Positions 23,081 to 31,500 of a DNA stretch of 64,000 nucleotides are shown one piece after another. Both the position numbers and the translations under genes were made by a program. Position 1 is the stretch's first letter; each line of letters opens with the position of its first letter. The stretch comes from Haematococcus lacustris (lineage: Eukaryota; Chlorophyta; Chlorophyceae; Chlamydomonadales; Haematococcaceae). The stretch spans positions 5,437,278 to 5,501,277 of the forward strand of contig JASKMD010000017.1 in the NCBI GenBank assembly GCA_030144725.1, read 5' to 3'. The notes under the pieces are model-generated. The model saw only the letters and a list, made by a program, of their open reading frames with translations. It was not told the DNA's origin and searched no databases.

Positions 23081-23551
23081 TCAACGGAATCTTCCGAACC
23101 TCTCGCGACTGCTTCGGTGAATCCACGTTTTGACCCCGCAGTAAATAGTTGCAGCTTTCTCTTGTATTCCTGGCAAGCCCACAGCCCTGGAGAGCGTGGT
23201 TATTTCATAGTTTGAACGGTGTGAGGCGGTCTTATGTGACCAGGGGTGTAATGCATTCTTTGGTGAACGCACTTTTCCAAAATAACCCATTTCTCCTGGG
23301 TCCACCCGCAGCCAGGTCGGGGCCACGCGGAGCCCGGTCACGCACAGCAACCAGGCAGGTGCGAGTAGCAGGTGTAGTCGAGTTTGGCTGCGTTGGCTAG
23401 TGCGTTGACCGATGTTGGCCGCTTGGGCAAGTGGGTTGACATGGGCGCCGAACTGCCCTGCGATACTCCTTGTCAGGCCAGTGCGGCTCCATGACGTGCT
23501 CGTAAAAGCATCCCATCCTGAGACGAGTGTGCCAATCGCGCCTGCGAACAT
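23081..23551 (-). CDS. possible 156-aa protein with organelle-like presequence, unknown
   Basis: A single uninterrupted frame from ATG 23551 to stop 23081. The N-terminus is rich in Ser/Thr/Gly/Ala with Arg (TSTSWSRTGLTRSIAG), like a mitochondrial or plastid targeting sequence. The C-terminus is basic (HRSSRERFGRFR). No domain recognised. Its start lies only 9 bp from an oppositely oriented ATG at 23561, so at most one of the two is likely to be translated from these starts. The segment lies within inverted repeats, so it may belong to a mobile element. Confidence 0.35.
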   Translation of the reverse strand: MFAGAIGTLVSGWDAFTSTSWSRTGLTRSIAGQFGAHVNPLAQAANIGQRTSQRSQTRLHLLLAPAWLLCVTGLRVAPTWLRVDPGEMGYFGKVRSPKNALHPWSHKTASHRSNYEITTLSRAVGLPGIQEKAATIYCGVKTWIHRSSRERFGRFR

Positions 23552-23560
23552 TTCACGAAC

Positions 23561-23746
23561 ATGTCGCGTGTTGTTGGGTGGCTCTTGAGTGCGGATGTAT
23601 CACCCACGCTGCTCCACGCGCAATGCACGAGGCTGCTCAAATCACCAAGCTATTGGCATCAGCATGGGCATGTGGGGGGGGGGGCTGTCCAGGGTGTGTA
23701 CAACATGTATGCTGCCATTGCCAACAAGCTGGAGGGCAGGAAGTGA
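23561..23746 (+). CDS. possible 61-aa small protein, unknown
   Basis: The frame from ATG 23561 to TGA 23744 reads MSRVVGWLLSADV... with a plausible C-terminal half (YWHQHGHVGGG, VQGVYNMYAAIANKLEGRK). This resembles small organelle membrane-complex subunits in composition, but I cannot name a family. It overlaps the 5' region of the 156-aa ORF on the other strand. Confidence 0.35.
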   Translation: MSRVVGWLLSADVSPTLLHAQCTRLLKSPSYWHQHGHVGGGAVQGVYNMYAAIANKLEGRK

Positions 23747-23989
23747 GCGACATGCCATCAGTCTGTGGATCAGCTGTTGATTGTGACTGGCTTGTTTGCA
23801 TGGTTCAAATGGATTGGTTGACAACGATACGTGGAAGGAGCTTTATGGAAGGGGACAAGTCTAGTTTAACTGCGGAAACGCGTTGGAGAAGACGCTTGTT
23901 CCTGTTGCTTACATATGGCAGAAGAGGAAACACATGTAAGGGGCTGTCTATGCACTGCCCTGCAGCCATACTGCTGCCACTCCCTAGCC

Positions 23990-24335
23990 CCTAGCACCAC
24001 AGCTGCTCCTGCCCAGCACCACAGCTGCTCCTGCCTGGCACCACAGCTGCTCCTGCCCAGCACCACAGCTGCTCCTGCCTGGCACCACAGCTGCTCCTGC
24101 CTGGCACCACAGCTGCTCCTGCCCAGCACCTTAGCTGCTCCTGCCTGGCACCACAGTTGCTCCTACCCAGCCCCACAGCTGCTCCTGCCTGGCACCACAG
24201 CTGCTTCTACCCAGCCCCACAGCTGCTCCTGCCGGGCACCACAGCGGCTCCTCTCTGTAGCACAGCTGCTCCTGCCTAGCATCACAGCTGCTCCTCTCTT
24301 TCGCACAGCTGCTCTGTAGCACAGCTGCTCCTCTC
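23990..24335 (+). repeat. 21-bp minisatellite, about 15 units
   Basis: The unit is close to GCACCACAGCTGCTCCTGCC plus one base (T/C and G/A variants), tandem from 23990 to about 24300, then degrading into TCTATAGC repeats to 24380. No spacer-repeat structure, so not CRISPR. Confidence 0.9.
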
Positions 24336-24902
24336 TATAGCTCTATAGCTCTATAGCTCCTCTCTATAGCTCCTTTTTGTAGCTCCGTGCCAAGTAGTCA
24401 GTCAGCGCTGCTGCACCTCAGCTTTTCGTCGACCTCACCTGCCGCTTGGCCCACGCCTCTAGCCCGCAGCGTGCGGTTCCCGTGGCTTTCTGCTTTCACT
24501 CTGCCAGGCCGAAACCGCACTTTTTTGCCAGGCCGAAACCGTGGGCCCGCATTGCATACCATAGCATCCCAGCCAGCCGCAAAACCCAGCACCGCATCCA
24601 TTTGGCGTGGCTGAGGCCAGTTAGCAACTAACGGTACGAGCGGGACGTGCGGGAACGACTGTGGCCCCCAACCAACCGACCGGGAGGAATCTTTTTTAAT
24701 TCAAATAAATACATTTCGCCGCGCCAGTGCGAAAAGGGTACAGGTATCATGATAAAATCATTATATTTCATTATAAGCCCTGTTTCTGCATCGCAAGACG
24801 CCTGTGGGGACCCTATGTCCTCGCGCACTGGTCGTAACCGTGCGCGCTGAGGTTCGGGTGGCAGTTAAGCGGCAGTTGGCCGGCAGTACTGGGTTCTGAG
24901 CA
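24336..24902. other. intergenic
   Basis: TCTATAGC short tandem repeat (24335-24380), a direct repeat of GCCAGGCCGAAACCG (about 24506 and 24527), and the right inverted-repeat arm near 24715-24760. No gene recognised. Confidence 0.4.
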
Positions 24903-25043
24903 ATGTCTCGTGCACTGACGCTGACGCCAGAGCAGCTGTGTAACCATGCTGCCATCAAGCGGTGTGTTCCGCAAGTTGCAAAACAGCAAGGGCTGTCCCA
25001 GTTCAACAGTGAAGGCCATGTCGTTGCTGTGTGCGCCCGATAA
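24903..25043 (+). CDS. possible 46-aa ORF, unknown
   Basis: ATG at 24903 opens a frame reading MSRALTLTPEQLCNHAAIKR and ending HVVAVCAR-stop at 25043. The composition is protein-like, but it is short and no family was recognised. It could be a first exon or a transposon scrap. Confidence 0.2.
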   Translation: MSRALTLTPEQLCNHAAIKRCVPQVAKQQGLSQFNSEGHVVAVCAR

Positions 25044-25323
25044 TCCACAGCGTGGGCAACATCAGCCGGCGGGCCTGTAGACAATGTTTCGCGCAATGTA
25101 GACAATGCGTTGCGGAGGATGCTGCATAGCTAGTCCCGCTAGTGCGGCGATGTCTGGTTGACTAGCTAGTCCTGACTTGCACGACTGCAGTGCACCGAAG
25201 TTTGTCTTTGCACTTGCGATGCTTACCACCATCATCCCCAACGCCATCCCAGCTGACGGGAGATTAGCGAGCTTGTAAAACCAAACATGTAATTCTGCAG
25301 CCAAAACTGCAGCTACCCCTTCT

Positions 25324-25440
25324 AGCATACCGTACTCTCTCTTTGGATTCGCGTCCGCGAATTGTTTTTGTTGCGAGTAAACAATGTAATTTTTACTGAA
25401 TCGCGAAGTGGTCAAACAATTAATTGACCTAGGACCTTTT
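25324..25440 (+). repeat. degenerate copy of the TACCGTAC module (see 43224-43421)
   Basis: Matches module 2 of the 99-nt tandem pair: TACCGTACTCTCTCTTT, ATTCGCGTCCGCGAATTG, then GTAAACAATGT and ACTGAATCGCGAAGTGG. The middle (CTCGCGAAGTCGCGAAC) is deleted. Module 1 is not found upstream. Confidence 0.8.
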
Positions 25441-25611
25441 TCCGAACGCGGCAAATTTGAAGATTATTTGAGATTCGCCTTAGAATGAGAGGAATGACGT
25501 TTTGATTTGCCGCCGTGCTGGTCAGGGGTCGCAGAGGCGCAAGCTTGACCTTTCCCATATCGCATATACTCAGCAATAGCAATGGGCATGTGGGATGGCG
25601 GCCACGGCTAG

Positions 25612-25721
25612 ATGGACGACGTCGAAAGCGACGATGACATTGAGGTCGTCATTGCCTTAAGCGTTCTTCCGTTTTTGTTGGCAGCCAGCTTGCCTCTTGT
25701 GGCCGACCTCGCCCCCCCGCT
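25612..25721 (+). CDS. possible first exon of an acidic-start protein, unknown
   Basis: ATG at 25612 reads MDDVESDDDIEVVIALSVLP, then a hydrophobic FLLAASLPLV segment, and meets a GTAAGT donor at 25722. Acidic starts of this type occur in some transposase genes. No following exon could be assigned because a minisatellite begins nearby. Confidence 0.25.
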
Positions 25722-25814
25722 GTAAGTTTTTCTAGCAAATACCTGCTCGCTATCTTTCACGTCAACGCAATGCGTGCTTTGTGTAGGGCTGCTTCTACAA
25801 GTATTCGATGAAGC

Positions 25815-25921
25815 CGATCTGCAGGTGTGGTCAAGTGGATGAGCATCAGCAGCAGGCTGCAAGTGTGTTGCAGTGGATGAGCAGCAGCAGCAGCAATAGG
25901 CTGCAGGTGTGGTGTATTGGA

Positions 25922-25952
<31 letters not shown>

Positions 25953-26110
25953 CAACAACAGCAGGCTGCAGGTGTGGTCAAGTGGATGAGCATCAGCAGC
26001 AGGCTGCAGGTGTGGTGCAGTGGATGAGCAGCAGCAGCAGCAGCGTGTGGTCAAGTGGATGAGCATCAGCAGCAGCAACAGCAGCAGCCTGCAGGTGTGA
26101 TGCTTTGCAG
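25815..26110 (+). repeat. CAGCAG/CAACAA-rich minisatellite
   Basis: Variable units around GTGGATGAGCATCAGCAGC and GGCTGCAGGTGTGGT, with an embedded (CAA)n run at about 25928-25960. No gene. Confidence 0.85.
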
Positions 26111-26966
26111 GCTGTAGCAGGCAGCAAGTGTGTTGCAGTAATTGAGCCATGTTTTCAACATGTAAGATTTGTAAACCTCAACACAGCCCAGCAGTTATGC
26201 TTTGGTTGCTGTATAAGATGTAAGAACGACGTCATGCCTCAAAATAAGCTGTCTCAACACCGACTGAACGAATGTCAACACAACACCATGCACAATAGCC
26301 AAGTACCAATGTTGTGCCATGCCAGATGGACAGATGCCAGATGGCCAGATGGACAGATGGCCCCACCCCTTCTGTAAGGCTGTACCGCTCAACCCAAGCA
26401 ACGGAGCTAAAACCTTGACAACGCAAAGTGGGGCGCGGAGTGGTGTGCAGTGGCCATCGCGCAAATGAACATGGTGGTGATGGCGAAATGCGTTGGGCTT
26501 CAGCGCCGCGTACATGGCAGCTAGGCATGGCAGGCGCAGTTCGCTATCACGGCGATGCGTCCTCGATGGTGAGGGGGCTCGTCATTGAGCAGGCTGCTGG
26601 CCGTGCTGGTGGTGGTGCTAATGTTGCTAACGACCATCAACGACTAATTCGATTCAATAATCTCCAGCAATCTTGCCTTCGGTGCCCACGTGCGGGGGTC
26701 AAAAATCGTAGATAATCAAAGTATTTACAAGTAACTTAAAAAAGTGTGTTTGCAAGCTACTGCGCCTCAGCGCCTCCTTGGTGGCCCCGAATCTGAAGCA
26801 CACTTCGGCGTAGCACGTAGTGCGGTTGGCGGTCGCTAAGCTGCTGCCCAACCTCGGCAAATTTCATAAGAAGGTTCAAGTTATCTTTGAATTTGGCGTT
26901 TTTTGGGAAAAAGGTCCCTAAGTAAATGTAAAGCCGTAGTAGATGTAAAGCCGTAGTAAATGTAAA
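26111..26966. other. intergenic with one decayed coding scrap
   Basis: On the minus strand, 26905-26771 reads FKDNLNLLMKFAEVGQQLSD, then RQPHYVLRRSVLQIRG and ends GGAEAQ-stop. This looks like the end of a transposon ORF, but no family was recognised. A 17-bp unit TAAATGTAAAGCCGTAG is tandem near 26920-26965. Confidence 0.35.
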
Positions 26967-27191
26967 GCCGAAAATCTGCTACGCCAGGTTGACCAACACG
27001 ATGAAATGCACTATCAGAGGGCTCTCGATCGTGATGCTCCCCCAAAGGGCTCTTGATCAGCGGCAAATGTCCAAAGCCTATCAGCCTGGTATGGGTTGTT
27101 GTAGCCCACTAGCACATCAAAGGCATGAGTGACCTCGTCCTTGCATGGCGGCTGCAAGAATGCTAGCACTTTGCGTGCTTGTGATGACAGC
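26967..27191 (+). repeat. repeat X (copy 3), transposon fragment
   Basis: Matches 43501-43729 and 48386-48614 at roughly 90 percent by eye. It includes the end of a short coding frame (RQVDQHDEMHYQRALDRDAP...GS-stop) and continues to GTGATGACAGCT, where it abuts the family 1 Fanzor 3' end. Confidence 0.8.
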
Positions 27192-28401
27192 TACCAATGA
27201 GCACACATCCCCTTTGCGAGGGGTTTAGTATCTTGTTTTCTTTTATTGTCTTGCTGAAGCTGGCTATCCCCGCTGCCACTTGCGCCGCCACTTGCGCAAC
27301 AGGGCCTTGTCGGGCACACACACATTCCTGGCCTGGCCTGCCCGGCTCTGGCATGGCTGGGCGCCCATCCCATCTGGACAGAGCAGTGGGACGTGGTCCT
27401 GGGCCGACTGTACAGCGGCGAATGCTGAGCACGTCTGACACGTCCTGATCATAGAACCTGCAGGGGTATGGTGGGGGAGGCGAAATGAGGTCATGTGTAA
27501 TGCCATGTGGGATACGGTTAGATCATGCTCATGTTGAGGGTGAGGCCAGTGGTTACCTGATGTTGTTGGTTGTTGAGGACGCCAAAGCGCAGACGTGGGG
27601 TCGCTTTGCCTTGCTGAACATTGGCTGCAGCCACCTGCAAGGACACATCTTCAATGTTGATTTGTACAGCCTTTCCCTGACCCTACACAGCCACTTGACT
27701 CCAGCACCTACCAGCGCTGCTAACCCTTTCCTTGACCCTACCCTCAACCCTATCACCTGAAGGACTCAGGCGGCTCTGCATGGAGGGCCTCACTGGGGTT
27801 GCTCTGTGTTGAGCTGACCAGGTCAGCAGGGCCAGCCACTAGCGCTGTCAGGTTATGTCCACACGCATTCGTCCAGACGGTTCTCGCAGGGCTGCTGACC
27901 ATTCACTCTCCCCATGGCCGTCAGTGTTACATCAACATCCATCATCTCAACATTCAACATCATTGTAACATCAACATAGCACCAACCAGCAGCTGAGCAG
28001 ACAATCATTAGCTACGGATCGCACGCAACTATGGATCCAACTACCACGCGTATGTGTGATGGAAAGAGATACCCATGGCGCAGGTAAGCTGGTTGGCAGA
28101 GGCTACTCTGAGCTCTGTTGCCATGTGGCTACTGCTGTCATCTATCTACTGCTGTCATCTATGTGGCTGGTGCTCCTTTGTGTAACAACTACTACTACTG
28201 CTGAGCTGCCCGGCTGGTGCGGAACGCGGCCTTTATCAGCACTCGCCCTGCCAGGAACTGTCTCACTGCCTCCTTTAACATCTGCCTGATAGGGATACCC
28301 CTGCAGCCAATGGTGCCGCCCATGGGCCAATGATGGGGGTGGCCGCTGGTACAATCATTCAGAAATTCAAATGCACAGTTCCAGCTGCCACTGTTGCACA
28401 T
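27192..28401 (-). pseudogene. Fanzor family 1, copy B, interrupted by a retroposon
   Basis: In minus-strand order: 28401-28200 reads TIGCRG...RQMLKEAVRQF and AFRTSR (the Asp-Glu of VDEFRTS is lost). After a 379-bp insertion come SEALHAEPP and the intron, then RWLQPMFSKAKR, then FYDQDVSDVLSIRRC (RuvC-III decayed: D-R-D to D-Q-D, Ala-Ala lost), and finally PDKALLRKWRR. The 3' hairpin CCCCTCGCAAAGGGG follows at 27208-27222. Stops and substitutions show it is dead. Confidence 0.85.
27820..28198 (+). mobile_element. 379-bp retroposon (short or 5'-truncated LINE/SINE-like) with LINE-type tail
   Basis: It lies between near-identical 13-bp flanks TGTTGAGCTGACC (27807-27819) and TGCTGAGCTGCCC (28199-28211) within a Fanzor exon. 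Its last 18 nt, TGTAACAACTACTACTAC, equal the 3' end of the LINE at 11317-11334. The body shows no reverse-transcriptase coding and no clear tRNA-like A and B boxes. It is probably mobilised in trans by that LINE family. Confidence 0.75.
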
Positions 28402-28584
28402 TAACTGCGACAGCGCAAGAGTCTCGGGTCGCTTGCGTCAGAGAAGATGCTCGAAGACAGGACAAACACGCTGGAAGCTATCTACCCGCCTGCGGCCGGC
28501 AAAGTGTTTCAAAGGAGGTCGAAGGTGTGTAGCCTTGGAGCAAACGCACACAAACATGGCGCAGAGCTGATCATTGCATGAGAT

Positions 28585-31500
28585 ATGCAGGCCGAAAAGG
28601 AACGTGCGGCGCAGCTAGTGCAGACACATGCGGCCCCAGCTCCCCAGGATCCGTTCCTCCAGCAAGGGCAGCCTGGGACTGTGGCCAAGACCCCCGACAC
28701 TGACAGCAGCAGTGGTTCCCATGGCTCTGCGTCATCTGATGATTACAACTGGCTGGGCTTAAGCCAGGGGCGGCGGCGCAGCAGCATGCTGCTTCCAGGA
28801 GGCCTGCGATGCCTAGCGAAGGAGCTGGCTGCTGTGCAGTCCAAACAGCGGCTTCAGCATGAGGCTCGTAACGCAAGACTACTGGCAATCCTTAACGAGA
28901 TGGCTGGCTACTATGCTGAGGTGGGTGCTCTGCCATAGAAGGGGTTAGCTTTGCAGCTATAAGTCCAGCTGGTCAAGATTTGCATAGTTTGCAGGTGGAT
29001 GCGTTTGAACTTGTGGAGGAAAGCCCGGAGCCCATCAAAGCCAGGAAGTCAATGCCCAGGCGTGGAAAGCTGCCAGGTGCTTACTATGTTTGCAGGCAAA
29101 CAAAACTCATTCTGACAAAACGCCCTAACTTCAGCACAGGCGCTCACTTCAGGAGCGCCTTGCCTTTCAACGCATCGCAACGACCATGTTTGCAGGACAA
29201 TGCTGTTCTGTCTCTGCAGCTGATGGTACTGGGGTCAACGCACTGATACAGGGTCTGACGCTCTGCTGTGCTGATGTCTTCACTTGATGCAGGAAAGGGA
29301 CATGCAGAGAAGGCTTTGCAGCACCAGCCCTCCTCGTCTCCTGCAGGTGTGTCCTCGTGTGAGCCCTGACACTGGCAGCAGCAGTGGAGCTCTGGGCCGC
29401 TCAGCATCTGATGGTGCATCTGACCATGCAGCTGCCATTGTATCCCCGCAATGTCCAAGTCTCAGCCCGAGAGAGCAAGCACCCTGACAAAAAGGGCAAG
29501 CTGTGTGTTTGTGGCTTGTGCAGAGGAGGGCGCCGCCAGCACCCCACCCTGCAAAGGACCTCCTCAGACAATCAGCAGCTCCAGGGGGCCTGGCAGCACT
29601 GTCAGCTTGCAGTCCCTGAAGTCCAGCACACCGCCCACAGCTGCACCAGCCCCAGTCACCCACACCTCATGTGCCAGGCCTAGCTGGAACTCCCCAGTGC
29701 CCGGCCTCGCCTCACACTTGACGAGTGTGAGGGAGTTAAGCTGCTCAAAGGTGGTCAGCGCTGAGGAAGGCCTGCCGTCCTCTTTGGCAGCCACAGCTTC
29801 CTTGTCACCGCGACTGGGGCTCGCCAGCTTGCTGGAGGAGGAGCAACAGTCAAGCAGCTGTCTGGAGACAATCTACCCCTCCACTGGGGAGGACCAGGAC
29901 AGTCAGCGGCCAGACAGCCAGACAGCCCTTGACCTTCATCAACATCGCCCCTCTCTCGGCCAGCTGCCTAGAAGCAGCTCTCACACTCAGCTTGGTGCTG
30001 TTTGTGAAGTGAGTCATATGCAGTACCGGTCCATGCCAATGCCATCCCCGCAGGACCAACCCAGCACTGAGTCATCAACATACCAGACACACCGTAGCAC
30101 TGAGCAGCGCTGCACAGCAGGCAAGGAACTGCCAAGATCACAAGCAGAAGCCAGACGCACCAGCGCTCCTTCCCACGCTGTCCCTTCACAGCCAATTGCC
30201 CTCCCGCACACCCGTCGCAGCAGTACTGCCGTGGTCACAGGCCGGCGAACTAGCACTCTTGTTCCGCTTCGCCTAGCATGCTCCCAGCCCGGAACTGACT
30301 TTGCCACCAAGACCCTGCCACCGCTGGCGAGCAGTCAGCAGCCAGTGGATGACTGCCAAGCTGATGTCCTGCCTGCTCGCCACAGCATCGGGGGAGCTGA
30401 AGCCCAGCTCGCAGGCCATATGAACGGCTCAATTCAGATTGCAGTAGGCAGGTATGGAGCCACAGGGGCGGTGCAGGACCCACAGGGGGACTCTGCAGCC
30501 GCCCAGGCTCAGGACAACACCAGGAGCATTGGGCCACAGCATGAACAGGCAGCCCCTGAAGTGAGCCAGAGCCTGCACCTTGAAGCAGCTCAGCCGCTGA
30601 TGGAGGCTGCAGTGGAGCCTGCAATGTCTGCAGCTGCATCGCCCAAAGCAGTGCAGCCGGTGACAGAGGTGGCTCAGGGCTCACAGCCGCTGCTCAGCGA
30701 GGCACAGGAAGGACAGCAAGAGAGCGACAGTGTCGAGGCACTGGGTGGCAACGAGGAGCAAGGCTGCGGTCAGGCCCAGGGGCCCACACTGTCACCCATG
30801 CAAGAGCTGCTGCGCATCTGTGGCCAATCGGTGCGTCAAATTAGGCCACCACCACCTGAGCACTGCCTAGCAAGCATAGCCATACACCGGACACCGCAGC
30901 TGGCATGCCTGATCACTGCTGTGCCAGCTAGGCAGCCAGGAGCAACAGAAGGCAACAGACCAGCACCCTCCTCACCAACCCAGTGTGCATGTGCATTTTG
31001 GGCCATGTGTGGCCACAAACGGACGCCTCATCAGACTCCAAACTAGCTGTTTTGCTTGGCGGTGTTTTTTCAATTCGTCTGTGACATCATGCTGCGAGGT
31101 TGACTGCCCAGGCTTGCATGTGGCACACCATCAATGATGCACTGGAGGCTCCCATGTGCGCCCTGACACTGGCAGCAGCAGTGGAGCCCAGGGCTGCTCA
31201 TCATGTGATGGTTACAACTGGCTGGACCTGAGCCATGGGCACTCAGCCCAAGCCTTGAGGCTGCTGCCTGTGTGACTGGCTTGCTGCGTGGCGGGTGTGG
31301 GAGATGGCGAGGGGCATTGGCATGAGAAATAGCAGCATGTCGCAGCAGCAACAGCATGCAGCGGCAGCAACGCTGCAGTGTTCCTAAGCCTGTTCTTGAA
31401 TCCAGCAGCATGCACCAGCCTAGCCACAGCACATATCTCCCCTACGACTAAGGGCTGTGTTGTTTGGAAAACGGATTTGTTGTCCGGGCTAACACCTTCT

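Larger units (their letters stand above)
23019..24765. repeat. 1.75-kb segment bounded by about 40-bp inverted repeats
   Basis: The left arm (about 23028-23070) contains GTACCCTTTTCGCA and TTGGCGAGGC. The right arm (about 24712-24760) contains the matching TGCGAAAAGGGTAC and GCGCCAGTG, extending to GGTATC. The arms match at about 32 of 38 positions. The segment contains two divergent small ORFs and a 21-bp minisatellite. It could be a DNA transposon or two copies of one repeat in opposite orientation. Confidence 0.45.

Noticed and set aside
23990..24335. 21-bp regular repeat as a CRISPR array
   Set aside because: Units are directly contiguous with no spacers and vary by point changes, so it is a minisatellite in a eukaryotic genome.
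25062..25454. 130-codon minus-strand ORF
   Set aside because: Its N-terminal third is the degenerate TACCGTAC module read on the reverse strand; the rest shows no domain and no splice-supported extension.
27820..28198. tRNA-derived SINE head
   Set aside because: GGTTCTCGC faintly resembles a B box, but no matching A box at the right distance was found; left as an unclassified retroposon.
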